39,346 nucleotides of DNA from Thermodesulforhabdus norvegica (GTDB taxonomy: Bacteria > Desulfobacterota > Syntrophobacteria > Syntrophobacterales > Thermodesulforhabdaceae), in assembly GCF_900114975.1 (NCBI RefSeq), contig NZ_FOUU01000015.1:1-39346 (forward strand), written 5' to 3'. Made by a program: the position numbers and the translations under genes. The notes beneath the pieces were generated by a model that was not told the origin of the DNA, ran no database searches, and worked only from the letters and a program-made list of their open reading frames with translations. Shown piece after piece: positions 27,071 to 35,460 of this stretch. Within the stretch, counting starts at the first letter, position 1. Every line of letters begins with the position of its first letter.

Positions 27071-27832
27071 TTAGGAGTGGCCACTTCTCGCTACCGTAAG
27101 CCCGCAGACCCGGGCCGCCCCGGCCCTTTTAAGTACCTTTGCCGTTTCTACCAGCGTGGTTCCCGTTGTAACCACATCATCTATCAGGAGAATCGATCTG
27201 CCCCGGATTTGCTCCAGTGCCCTTTCGGAAACCGCAAATGCTCCTATCAGGTTGTTCCGCCTTTCTCTACCGCTCAGCTTTACCTGCGGAATGGTGTTAC
27301 GCCTTCGTATCACTGCCTTTGGGTTGACGGGGATACCCGTCCTTTTTGCCAGAAACCCTGCAAGAAGAGCAGACTGGTTGTACCCTCTTTCTTTAAGCCT
27401 TTCCCTGTGGAGTGGTACCGGAGTGATGAAATGGAACGCTTCATTTCCGAAGTGACGGCGGAATCCTTCCAGAAGGATTTCGCCGAGAGGATTCAGAAGG
27501 TATAGTGCCCGGGAATACTTAAATCGCACGATGAGTTCTGCAACGACCCCCTCGTAAAAGCAGGCGCTCCTTACATTGTCAAAGGGAGGCTCGTTAAAAC
27601 AGTCGCCGCAGAGCGGAGGAGTCAAGCCGCCAGGGCTTAAACCCAGAGGTCTCCCGCATCTGCGGCAAAAAGAACCGGCAAACCAGGGTAGATTTTCAAA
27701 ACAGCTTTCGCACCATCCTCCACGCCCGTGGCCGAATACACCGCATCCCGGGCAGGGTTGAGGTGCCAGCACTTCAACTACAAGACCGACAATCCCGCTC
27801 AGTACTCTTTTGAGAAAAAATTTCTGCTCCAT
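27071..27832 (-). CDS. comF: ComF-type phosphoribosyltransferase-like protein with zinc ribbon
   Basis: This 253-residue protein has an N-terminal zinc-binding region with four Cys pairs (PCPGCG, WCESC, CRRCG, LCGDC, about residues 27-80). A type I phosphoribosyltransferase domain follows, with the PRPP loop ILLIDDVVTTGTT near 215. It has the ComF/GntX architecture linked to DNA uptake, which in other bacteria is needed for natural transformation at the step of bringing single-stranded DNA into the cell. No other competence gene is present here. It starts with ATG at 27830-27832, 10 bp after the glycosyltransferase gene upstream in the minus-strand group. Confidence 0.9.
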   Translation of the reverse strand: MEQKFFLKRVLSGIVGLVVEVLAPQPCPGCGVFGHGRGGWCESCFENLPWFAGSFCRRCGRPLGLSPGGLTPPLCGDCFNEPPFDNVRSACFYEGVVAELIVRFKYSRALYLLNPLGEILLEGFRRHFGNEAFHFITPVPLHRERLKERGYNQSALLAGFLAKRTGIPVNPKAVIRRRNTIPQVKLSGRERRNNLIGAFAVSERALEQIRGRSILLIDDVVTTGTTLVETAKVLKRAGAARVCGLTVARSGHS

Positions 27833-27842
27833 CGTCAGCCTT

Positions 27843-29210
27843 TCAGTTGAGAAGTCTCCTTTTCTCCGCCTCTATCACGTCAACCAGTTCGAACATTATG
27901 TTGGGAAGCTTTCGAATGACCCGTTCCCAGGATACCGTCTGAGGCGTTTCGAAGAGCTGCTGGCTGCTTCTACGGGCCACATCGGATATGGTTTTGAGAA
28001 TCCCCTGTTTTACGTAAGGCTGGAACTCTTCGTGACCTGCCACGAAGGATATGAACCTGTCCGATAACCTGTAAGGCGATATGAGAATGTCACCGGCGTA
28101 AAGCAGGGCATCCTTGAAGACCTCGTGAACCATCCATTCCTCGAGGTTGGGATCGTAATCGAGTCCGCAGAAGGCCGCGTTGTCCGAGTACATTTTTATA
28201 AGGTTATCGGCTACGTTTAGATAGGTTACCGTAAGGTCCCTGATAAAGTGATCGGATATTTCCATACCTTCTTCAATAACCAGCGAACTGAGAAGGGTTG
28301 TGGTTATGTCAACGGCCATTTTGTAAAGACCCTTTTCCCGATTATCTGCAGATACGGGCTGGTGTTTGTGATCAAAGGGTTCGTGAGATATTTCAACCTG
28401 GGCTATATTGGTAGCCTTTCGGTAAACTTCAATAAGTGTGAAAATCTCCACCCCCCAGTTCATCGCAAAGTGCATACGCTTCAGAAGCCCTGCGTCAAAA
28501 ACAACTTCGCCGGAGAGCTGATAGTTGAAGTTCAACAGAAAATCGACCATTCGGAGAATTTTTTCCTCCTTGGTTTCGGTGAATTTTCTCTTAAGGGCGA
28601 TGAGAAGCGGATCCAGAAGGAGCCTCTTTACCCGACCGTAAAATTGCCCGTTTTTGAGGCGTGCGTAATAGGCTTTGGAAAACTGATAGTTCAGCACCTG
28701 AACGGGATAGAATAACCTGTTTAGCTGATCGCATTTGAAGGTTCTTATGTCTGCATCGATTAATCCGACGGACTGGGCTCCAAGTGCAAGAGCAATTCCG
28801 AAGGACATGAACATGTTGCGTCCTTTTCCGCGAACATGAAGCCCAAAGCCGGCTTCGGAAAGCTTGTTGTAAAGCTCCGAAAAACCAGGGCCGTCGTTGT
28901 GCTGTATTATGCAGTTTCTCAAATCGTATCTTCTTATGAGCTCTGCCAGCTCCCTTGCCTCTTCCTCTGTTGCCATGTCAAGACCGAAAATTATGTGGGA
29001 TAAATAAGTCGCATCCTGTAGCTCTTTGAGAATTCTTTCGAAGACCGGCCGATTTTCTTCCTCTGTGAATTCGGTTGCAAGAAGAGGGATTACGAGAACG
29101 GCCTTCTTCCATCGAGAGTGCAATTCCAGCTCTTTTATCATATTGGGTTGTTCCCGGGTTAGCAGATAAAAAGTCGTGATTTTCGTATGTTTCTGCGCAA
29201 AATTGGACAT
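27843..29210 (-). CDS. gpgS: Glucosyl-3-phosphoglycerate synthase-like glycosyltransferase (GT81/MpgS-GpgS type)
   Basis: This 455-residue cytoplasmic protein resembles archaeal-type glucosyl- and mannosyl-3-phosphoglycerate synthases. Landmarks are GKGRNMFMSFGIALALG, the metal-binding LIDADIRTF (DxD form), KAYYARLKNGQFYGRVKRLL, the YQLSGEVVFD segment, NWGVEIFTLIEVYR and FDHKHQPVSADNREKGLYKM. The family moves glucose from an NDP-sugar to 3-phosphoglycerate, the first step to the compatible solute glucosylglycerate. The ATG at 29208-29210 has a GGGAGG site and lies 2 bp after the HAD hydrolase stop. The neighbouring hydrolase and two further glycosyltransferases suggest a multi-step pathway. 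Mannosyl instead of glucosyl transfer cannot be excluded by eye. Confidence 0.82.
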   Translation of the reverse strand: MSNFAQKHTKITTFYLLTREQPNMIKELELHSRWKKAVLVIPLLATEFTEEENRPVFERILKELQDATYLSHIIFGLDMATEEEARELAELIRRYDLRNCIIQHNDGPGFSELYNKLSEAGFGLHVRGKGRNMFMSFGIALALGAQSVGLIDADIRTFKCDQLNRLFYPVQVLNYQFSKAYYARLKNGQFYGRVKRLLLDPLLIALKRKFTETKEEKILRMVDFLLNFNYQLSGEVVFDAGLLKRMHFAMNWGVEIFTLIEVYRKATNIAQVEISHEPFDHKHQPVSADNREKGLYKMAVDITTTLLSSLVIEEGMEISDHFIRDLTVTYLNVADNLIKMYSDNAAFCGLDYDPNLEEWMVHEVFKDALLYAGDILISPYRLSDRFISFVAGHEEFQPYVKQGILKTISDVARRSSQQLFETPQTVSWERVIRKLPNIMFELVDVIEAEKRRLLN

Positions 29211-29212
29211 AC

Positions 29213-30088
29213 CTATCCTCCCTTCAGGAATCTTTGAATGAGTTTTTTCAGGTCAAAAAAGGATCCGGCGGAGGCGTCTGCGTCAGCACTCTTTGCGTCG
29301 GAGGAACTGCCGGTAAAGAGAACGGTCGTGAACCCGTAAGGTTTTGCTGCTGCCATGTCGTTTTCCGGATCGTTTCCCACTACCCACACATGCCGGGATT
29401 CAAGGCCGAGACGCCTGATCTGGGTTTCCACGTACCTGAAAAAATATGGGTCCGGTTTGGCGTAACCAAGAGCGTATGAACAGATTACGATTTGCGGTGT
29501 GAGATAATCTGCAAGATTTACATTGAGAACCCACGATAGCACGGGAAGTGTGTAGTACTGCGCATTGGTGACGAGGCCCACGAGGATTTTTTCGCGATTC
29601 AAAAAAGACCACAGCTCCAGGACACCTTCGAAGTGTGCAACGGGGTTGGCCTTAAGCTCACGGTAAAGCCCTATTTTTCGGGCATCCTCCTCAAAACGGG
29701 ATCTTTCGGGAACGGTTTCTTTCAAGATCCTGTCCCATATCCTTTCAACCAGGACTTCTGCCCGCATGATCCCGAGCCGGCGGCATCGTGAATGTTCTTC
29801 TTCTATGTAGTCAAAGAATAAAGTATGCCATCTGGCTCCAATCTCGGAATTGAAGCCGAAGCGAAGAGCTGTATCAACGAAGCTGGAACTGTCCGACTTG
29901 CGTCGCCTCTGCTCTTCAAGGTCACCTATGGTAGATCTTACCAGTGTGTCGTAAACATCGAAAAGAACCGCCCGGGGAACCGGTAAATCATCTTGCAGCC
30001 ACAGGCTCTCGCGTCCTCGCACAGCAGGGGGCCTTGAAAAGTCCGCAAAGACATCCTCGTATTTGCCCGGAGACTCAAATAAACTCAT
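29213..30088 (-). CDS. HAD-superfamily hydrolase, candidate glucosyl-3-phosphoglycerate phosphatase
   Basis: This 291-residue HAD subfamily I protein has motif I LFDVYDTLV (nucleophile D44), motif II LVTNA, the lysine in GYAKPDPYF and motif IV VGNDPENDMAAAK. An extra N-terminal stretch of about 40 residues precedes motif I. At the position two after the nucleophile, where phosphatases usually have an acid/base Asp, there is Tyr46 (D-V-Y-D-T). Such a Tyr is typical of haloacid dehalogenases, but an Asp follows at +3. Its place directly before gpgS suggests it removes the phosphate from glucosyl-3-phosphoglycerate; that is inference. I chose the ATG at 30086-30088 over the TTG at 30106. Confidence 0.75.
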   Translation of the reverse strand: MSLFESPGKYEDVFADFSRPPAVRGRESLWLQDDLPVPRAVLFDVYDTLVRSTIGDLEEQRRRKSDSSSFVDTALRFGFNSEIGARWHTLFFDYIEEEHSRCRRLGIMRAEVLVERIWDRILKETVPERSRFEEDARKIGLYRELKANPVAHFEGVLELWSFLNREKILVGLVTNAQYYTLPVLSWVLNVNLADYLTPQIVICSYALGYAKPDPYFFRYVETQIRRLGLESRHVWVVGNDPENDMAAAKPYGFTTVLFTGSSSDAKSADADASAGSFFDLKKLIQRFLKGG

Positions 30089-30193
30089 CGGCCCTTCGCT
30101 CTCCAAAACGGTTGCTTCGATATTTTGCCTTGTGCCGGGATACCGAAGTTAACGATCCGGCCCTGATTTTGATCGGCCGAAAATTTTACCGTT

Positions 30194-30219
30194 GAGACTA
30201 AGATCCGAAGATCAGTCCC
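30194..30219 (-). terminator. Stable hairpin with UUCG loop after the glycosyltransferase
   Basis: On the minus strand GGGACTGATC, loop TTCG, GATC, a 2-nt bulge and AGTCTC form a stem of 10 pairs with one G-U. The loop is the very stable C(UUCG)G type. Only a broken AAAATTTT stretch follows, so it is an imperfect terminator. It lies 23 nt beyond the TGA that ends the coding-like extension of the glycosyltransferase, which suggests the transcript and possibly the gene reach this point. Confidence 0.5.
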
Positions 30220-30241
30220 GTATCCGAATAGATCGTGCGAC

Positions 30242-30370
30242 TCATTTTAGCGCTCTGAGGTATAGCTGTTCAAGGTCATAGTAATTCGATTGCAGAAGCA
30301 TCTGCATGAGCTGGCTGTAAGGGTGGCCTCTCAGGCCCTTAAGAGAGAAGCCGCGTCGGTTGCAAACCTT
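30242..30370 (-). other. Coding-like in-frame extension after the UAA stop of the glycosyltransferase
   Basis: Directly after the TAA at 30371-30373 the same frame continues for 42 sense codons to a TGA. The residues look like real protein (RRGFSLKGLRGHPYSQL, then SNYYDLEQLYLRALK), and codon choice matches nearby genes. There is no good start codon or ribosome site at its beginning. It is most simply the original C-terminus of the glycosyltransferase, cut off by a recent nonsense change, a sequencing error or readthrough. A separate short gene starting at an internal ATG is less likely. Confidence 0.5.
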
Positions 30371-31957
30371 TTAGCTTTTTATGTTCCATCCTCCAAAAAG
30401 AGGGCGAAAATAGACGGGATCCAGAAAATCTGCCAGGACGCGCCTGGAAATGTTAACAGACGGAATATCCCGGTTATCGGGATTTATGGTAAGGCTTATT
30501 GCATTGTAAAGGCGTCTGGCGTGAGCATTGGGGCCGAGCGATTCTTCAACTTTATGTAGGAAATTCGTCCCGCCACCGGCAGGATGTCTGGGAAAACCGT
30601 TTAGCCGGGCGATGTCCCGCCGGATTGAGACGTCCCGGGCCGACCTGACTACGCGGAGCTGTGCGGATAAATCCAGGGCTCCAAAGTCGACGGCCTCATC
30701 AGAATAGACTTCCCGGACACGCTGGAGAAACCTTGAAATGCGATCCCTTTCCAGGCCGAAAGTTTTGCCGATAAAAACTCCGAGTTTTTCCGCCGAAGCC
30801 GCATGCCTTTCTCTCTCGTCCTTTTCTACCGGAACGGGAAAGGTTTCGTAGAGCACTTGAGCCGGAAAACCCATCGGTACAAAGTCATCCGTGATGAATG
30901 GAAGGTTTCTTCCCAGAATAGGGCAACCCTTCAGCAGGCCCTCCAGAAAGGCGAAACCAAAACCTTCCAGAAGTGATGTGGTCAGGACGCACTCTGAGAT
31001 GCCGAAAAGGTGCTCAAAGGGAAAATGTTTCCCCACGAGCTCGTCTCCGAAACCTATTACCACGGGCAACCCCGACTCTCTTACCAGGTTTTTTATGCAC
31101 TCGGCATAGGGGCGCTCCTGCTCGGAGGTAGCATCCAGAGTTATAAGGACATTTCTGGGGTCATCGTAGAGCATGGATAATAGAATTCCTTCAAGTACAT
31201 TTTTTCGCCGTATTAACCTGACTGGCATAAGAAAGTAAGGGCTACCCTTTAAATGGCGGTATCCTCTGGATTCTGCGTAGGCGTCAAGGGCATCATAGAC
31301 CCTTTCGAAGGCTTTCCCCTCGGGTTTCGGTGAGCCCGGCCGGGTGGTGACCACATTCGGTAGCCAGAATACGCGCTCGGAGGGAATTCCCGAGGCTTCC
31401 AGCCGCCCTGCATCAGACCGGTTGAGCACGGCGTAGGACACATTCGGGAAGGGAGGGTAAAAGTCGTCGAGGCCGCCGTTTTTCCAGCAGAGTTTTAATC
31501 GGAGCAGATTTTCCAGTCGGCCGCATTCGGCAAAATCGTGAATGTGATAGAGAAAGGCGGCGGGAAGCTTCTCTTTAAAAGATATTTCGGCTGCCCGATA
31601 CCATGATGCGGTAACCAGCGGGTTTTTTCCCAGTGTTACATTGTGAATCCAGAAGACCGTGGGTTCGCCTTTTGCCAACGAAAGAATCGCCCTGGCGACT
31701 TTGAAACAATCATCCCGGAAGGATTTTTCATCTTCCCAGGGTTCGCTGCGGTAGCCCATACGCCTGTCCACCGTAACTCCTGACACCGGTACTTCAAGGG
31801 ACTTTACGAAGGAATCCAGGTCATCCGGGCTTCCGCTCATTATGTGCAACCGGATATTTTCAAGCAAACCGGCGGCACCAAGTGCCCTGATACTGCCCGT
31901 GATGGCAGATCTCACACCGCCTCGCAGAAAGTGGTAGTGGAAGATGATTAAATTCAT
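30371..31957 (-). CDS. Glycosyltransferase, GT4-like (possibly missing its natural C-terminus)
   Basis: This 528-residue cytoplasmic protein has two Rossmann-like halves. It starts with a GT4-like glycine loop (HYHFLRGGVRSAITGSIRAL) and later shows FLMPVRLIRRKNVLEGI and the donor-binding acidic motif TSLLEGFGFAFLEGLLKGCPILG. It probably moves a sugar from a nucleotide donor; donor and acceptor are not evident. It is adjacent to the hydrolase/gpgS pair and divergent from a second GT4, so it may extend or modify a glucosylglycerate-type product. The frame ends in UAA but 42 coding-like codons follow (30242-30370). It starts with ATG at 31955-31957, 35 bp from a TATAAT -10 box. Confidence 0.78.
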   Translation of the reverse strand: MNLIIFHYHFLRGGVRSAITGSIRALGAAGLLENIRLHIMSGSPDDLDSFVKSLEVPVSGVTVDRRMGYRSEPWEDEKSFRDDCFKVARAILSLAKGEPTVFWIHNVTLGKNPLVTASWYRAAEISFKEKLPAAFLYHIHDFAECGRLENLLRLKLCWKNGGLDDFYPPFPNVSYAVLNRSDAGRLEASGIPSERVFWLPNVVTTRPGSPKPEGKAFERVYDALDAYAESRGYRHLKGSPYFLMPVRLIRRKNVLEGILLSMLYDDPRNVLITLDATSEQERPYAECIKNLVRESGLPVVIGFGDELVGKHFPFEHLFGISECVLTTSLLEGFGFAFLEGLLKGCPILGRNLPFITDDFVPMGFPAQVLYETFPVPVEKDERERHAASAEKLGVFIGKTFGLERDRISRFLQRVREVYSDEAVDFGALDLSAQLRVVRSARDVSIRRDIARLNGFPRHPAGGGTNFLHKVEESLGPNAHARRLYNAISLTINPDNRDIPSVNISRRVLADFLDPVYFRPLFGGWNIKS

Positions 31958-31991
31958 GCTTTATTATCTGGCATATCCCATCAGGTTGTTT

Positions 31992-31997
31992 ATTATA
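31992..31997 (-). promoter_or_regulatory. Candidate -10 box TATAAT for the minus-strand glycosyltransferase
   Basis: A perfect TATAAT on the minus strand lies within the 111-bp region between the divergent glycosyltransferase genes. Transcription would begin near 31985, about 28 nt before the ATG. No convincing -35 is seen, so an activator may be required. Confidence 0.4.
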
Positions 31998-32068
31998 TAA
32001 AGCGTTTACCGAGGGCTCCATAAGGGGCACTGGATTTTATCCGATCTCATAGGGAGGCGCAAACTTTT

Positions 32069-33352
32069 ATGCTACGTATCGGCTTCATATCAACACGATT
32101 TGCGGGTGTTGATGGTGTGTCTCTTGAATCCAGTAAATGGGCGGAGGTTCTTGAGCGGGCAGGTCACAGGTGTTACTGGTTTGCAGGGCTCGTGGATCGA
32201 GATCCCGATTTTAGCTATGTCGTGCCGGAAGCCTTTTTCTGCCATCCAGACATCCAGTGGATTAACACCGAGGTTTTCGGTAAGAGAAACAGGTCGAGAA
32301 GGGTGACCGAGAAGATACACCAGCTGAGAGACAAGCTGAAAGAGCATCTCCATGAATTCTTGCGGAAATTTTCCATCGATTTAATCATAGTGGAAAATGC
32401 CCTGACCATTCCTATGAATGTACCTCTTGGCCTCGCCATAACGGAACTGATAGCCGAGACGGGAATTCCCACGATAGCCCATCATCATGACTTTTATTGG
32501 GAAAGGACGAGGTTTTCCGTAAACGCCGTGGGTGACTATCTTAGGATGGCTTTTCCGCCTCACCTCCCGTCAATCCGCCATGTGGTAATTAATACGACCG
32601 CTCAGGAAGAGCTTGCCCACAGGACCGGTATTTCCTCTACGGTTATTCCAAACGTGATAGAGTTTGAAAAACCGCCCGAAATTGATCCGGAGAAAACGCT
32701 CAAGTTTCGGAGAAGCCTGGGTATTGCCGACGACGAATTCATGATACTTCAACCTACCAGAATAGTTCAGCGGAAAGGAATTGAATGGGCTATTGAGCTT
32801 GTGCGTGAGCTCCGGGATCCGCGATGTAAGCTGGTAATTTCTCATGAGGCCGGCGACGAAGGATACGAGTATGCCGAATGGCTTAAACAATTTGCCGAGG
32901 ACAACGGCGTGCCTCTTATAATGGTCAACATGAAGATAGCAGACCCTCTGATTATAAAGAACAACCACTCGAGCTGTGCTTTATCGGATGGGGAGATTTT
33001 TACGCTGTGGGACATTTACCCTCATGCCGACTTCATCACCTATCCCAGCCTTTATGAAGGCTTTGGAAACGCCTTTCTGGAAGCGGTTTATTTCAAGAAA
33101 CCTCTCCTTATAAACCGTTACGCGGTTTTTGCACGCGACATAGAACCTATGGGATTTCGCCTCGTGGTTATGGACGGTTTCCTGACAAAGAAAAATGTTG
33201 AAGAAGTGAGAAAGATTCTTTACAACCCTGACTACTGTCGTGAAATGGTGGAGCACAACTACGAGGTCGCTTCGCGGCATTTTTCTTACACGGTTCTCAA
33301 AAAGAGGCTTCAGTCCATACTCGTTTACTTTTTCGGTGCCGAATCTGTATGA
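32069..33352 (+). CDS. Glycosyltransferase family 4, possible mannosylglucosylglycerate synthase type
   Basis: This 427-residue GT4-type enzyme has the N-terminal GFISTRFAGVDGVSLESSKWAEV acceptor-side loop (split over residues 4-26), middle LQPTRIVQRKGIEWAIELV and the donor motif YPSLYEGFGNAFLEAVYFKKPLL, whose two glutamates bind the nucleotide sugar. From memory the N-terminus resembles proteins annotated as mannosylglucosylglycerate synthase (MggS) near gpgS genes, but I could not check this. It is divergent from the other glycosyltransferase and begins a plus-strand run into pyrF after 30 bp. The ATG at 32069 has a GGGAGG site 11 bp upstream. Confidence 0.82.
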   Translation: MLRIGFISTRFAGVDGVSLESSKWAEVLERAGHRCYWFAGLVDRDPDFSYVVPEAFFCHPDIQWINTEVFGKRNRSRRVTEKIHQLRDKLKEHLHEFLRKFSIDLIIVENALTIPMNVPLGLAITELIAETGIPTIAHHHDFYWERTRFSVNAVGDYLRMAFPPHLPSIRHVVINTTAQEELAHRTGISSTVIPNVIEFEKPPEIDPEKTLKFRRSLGIADDEFMILQPTRIVQRKGIEWAIELVRELRDPRCKLVISHEAGDEGYEYAEWLKQFAEDNGVPLIMVNMKIADPLIIKNNHSSCALSDGEIFTLWDIYPHADFITYPSLYEGFGNAFLEAVYFKKPLLINRYAVFARDIEPMGFRLVVMDGFLTKKNVEEVRKILYNPDYCREMVEHNYEVASRHFSYTVLKKRLQSILVYFFGAESV

Positions 33353-33382
33353 GACTCCGTTGATCTTTTGCAGGATGGGATC

Positions 33383-34090
33383 ATGTACCGAAAGGATATA
33401 CCCCTTGAAGAGCGATTAATCCTGGCACTGGATGTGCCATCCGTTGACGAAGCAAGAAGCTGGGTCAGAAGTTTGGATGGAATTGTGCGTTTTTACAAGG
33501 TCGGCCTTCAGCTCTTTCTTGCCGGTCATTTTTCTTTTGTGGATGAACTGGTAGAAAGCGGTAAAAAGGTCTTTCTCGATCTCAAGCTTTTTGACATTCC
33601 CAATACCGTGGCGAAAGCCATGGAGCAGATAAACCTCCACGGTGTCACTTTCACTACGGTTCATGCAGAGTCGGCAATACTCAAAGCCGCCGTGGAAGCC
33701 GCACCGAAGGTGGGGATCCTTGCCGTAACGGTTCTTACCAGTATGGATCAGGAGGATCTCAAGGCCATAGGGGCGGGGGCGTCCCTTGAAGACATCGTGA
33801 TCGCCAGGGCGAGCCTTGCAGCCAGAGCCGGCTGTTTCGGCGTGGTTGCTTCCGGTAAGGAGGCTCACGCCATAAGGCGCACTTTGGGTGACTCGCTGGT
33901 TATCGTTACGCCGGGTGTAAGACCGGCCTCCTCATCGGACAGGGGAGATCAAAAGCGGGTGGTTACTCCGGAAGAGGCCGTAAAAAACGGGGCCGATTAC
34001 ATCGTGGTGGGAAGACCTGTACTCAGGGCCAGAGATCCTTTAGGTATGGTCGAAAAAATAATGGAAGAACTGAAACAGAGCCTTGATTGA
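33383..34090 (+). CDS. pyrF: Orotidine 5'-phosphate decarboxylase
   Basis: This 235-residue enzyme of pyrimidine synthesis converts OMP to UMP. Catalytic residues are visible: D17 (ILALDVP), then D66, K68 and D71 in FLDLKLFDIPNT. The phosphate-binding segments are VTPGVRP and YIVVGRPVLRA. The ATG at 33383 is preferred to a TTG at 33368. The stop overlaps the putative TTG start of the HD-GYP gene by 4 bp (TTGA). It is a bacterial type 1 PyrF of normal length and looks functional. Confidence 0.96.
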   Translation: MYRKDIPLEERLILALDVPSVDEARSWVRSLDGIVRFYKVGLQLFLAGHFSFVDELVESGKKVFLDLKLFDIPNTVAKAMEQINLHGVTFTTVHAESAILKAAVEAAPKVGILAVTVLTSMDQEDLKAIGAGASLEDIVIARASLAARAGCFGVVASGKEAHAIRRTLGDSLVIVTPGVRPASSSDRGDQKRVVTPEEAVKNGADYIVVGRPVLRARDPLGMVEKIMEELKQSLD

Positions 34091-35457
34091 TTAAAGTGCT
34101 TGGGAAAGTCCTTGAATCTATAGTTTCAATTCTGGGTGGAGAAAAGCGCAGGAAAAAGGACTTGCGGGTTATAAGCGCCGCCGACATCCGCGTGGGCATG
34201 AAGGTCAGGATTCCTCTGAACTGGTTTCGCCATCCTTTCTGGAAATCGACTGTTTACATCCGAAATCAGGAGGATGTAGAACGAATACTCGCTCTGGAGT
34301 TACCCTTTCTGTTGGAGGTTGTGGATCGGAAAGACACACAACCAGGTAAGGATGCCGGGGAGAGCGAGAGGCCCGAAGATGATAAAGAAGCGATGACTGC
34401 CGAAGATGATGTAGCCGGGGAAGTTCACGAGACAGATCGGAGTTTGTCTGCGTCGGCTTCTTCCGTCCCGGAAAAGAAGGCTTTCTCCGCGAAGGTTCAT
34501 CATCTCAAGGTTCAGCAGTGTCAGAAGGCCTATCATGAAAAATTGGTGGAAATAAAAAAGCTCATACAGGGTGTGCTTTCTTTTTCCGAGGAAACGGTTA
34601 AAGAGGCCAACCGAACGATAGAAGTCATGGTTTCTTCGCTTCTGGCAGATCCCGAGGCCGTTGTTTTTCTGATAAATGCGAAGAAGAAAGCCGATGTTAT
34701 CTTCCATCACGCTCTTAATACCTGCATGCTGGCATTGCTCTTAGGGCGGGATGCCGGACTTACCGGCGAAAGCCTCTGTCATCTCGGAGTGGGTGTGCTT
34801 TTTCACGACATTGGTAAGTTAAGAATCCCAAAATCAATTTTGTACAAAGAAAAACCGTTAACACCTGCCGAAAAACAATTCTATCGGCTTCATCCCGACT
34901 ATGGAGTGGAAATAGCATCCCGTGTGAGCGGCATTTCTCCCGAGGCCACGATGATCATAAGGGATCATCATGAGCTTCTTGACGGAACGGGTTATCCCAG
35001 AGGGCTCACGGAAAAAGAAATTAACACCCTCGTTAGAATTACAACCATCGTGAATCTCTACGACAACTACTGTAATCCCCGTAATCCCGAAAGGGCCTTC
35101 ACGCCTCACGCCGCATTGGCCCATATGTACCGAAAACTGTCGCAAAAATTGGATCGCCTTTTATTGGAGCGTTTCATAAGGTTAATGGGTGTTTTCCCGC
35201 CCGGGACGCTGGTTGAGTTGAATACCGGTGATGTCGGAGTGGTAATTGCCAGGGCTCACTGGTCTCCCAAACATGTCTCCGTGATGCTTTACGACCCGAA
35301 CGTACCTTCTTCAAAGGCCCCCATCGTCTCCATTGGGGAATCTCCTGAAGTAAAGATTATTCGATCGCTAAGACCTGCCGATATCCCCCCCGAAGTTTAT
35401 CAATACCTGAGCCCCTCCTTCAGGGTCTCCTACATGCTGGATACCTGGACAAAGTAG
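34087..35457 (+). CDS. HD-GYP domain protein, probable cyclic-di-GMP phosphodiesterase
   Basis: This 456-residue soluble protein has an N-terminal region of about 80 residues resembling the DUF3391 domain often found before HD-GYP. An acidic low-complexity linker (about 82-130) follows, then an HD-GYP domain (about 200-400). The HD pair is at 240-241 (LFHDIGKLRIP), HHE at 294-296 and DGTGYP at 299-304, so the metal site looks intact; this family breaks down cyclic di-GMP. The start is uncertain: TTG at 34087 overlaps the pyrF stop, and GTG at 34096 is possible; neither has a strong ribosome site, so coupling to pyrF is likely. The priA start is 3 bp after this stop. Confidence 0.88.
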   Translation: MIKVLGKVLESIVSILGGEKRRKKDLRVISAADIRVGMKVRIPLNWFRHPFWKSTVYIRNQEDVERILALELPFLLEVVDRKDTQPGKDAGESERPEDDKEAMTAEDDVAGEVHETDRSLSASASSVPEKKAFSAKVHHLKVQQCQKAYHEKLVEIKKLIQGVLSFSEETVKEANRTIEVMVSSLLADPEAVVFLINAKKKADVIFHHALNTCMLALLLGRDAGLTGESLCHLGVGVLFHDIGKLRIPKSILYKEKPLTPAEKQFYRLHPDYGVEIASRVSGISPEATMIIRDHHELLDGTGYPRGLTEKEINTLVRITTIVNLYDNYCNPRNPERAFTPHAALAHMYRKLSQKLDRLLLERFIRLMGVFPPGTLVELNTGDVGVVIARAHWSPKHVSVMLYDPNVPSSKAPIVSIGESPEVKIIRSLRPADIPPEVYQYLSPSFRVSYMLDTWTK

Positions 35458-35460
35458 GAT

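Noticed and set aside
30371-30373. Recoding of the glycosyltransferase stop to selenocysteine or pyrrolysine
   Set aside because: The codon is UAA, which is not used for either amino acid.
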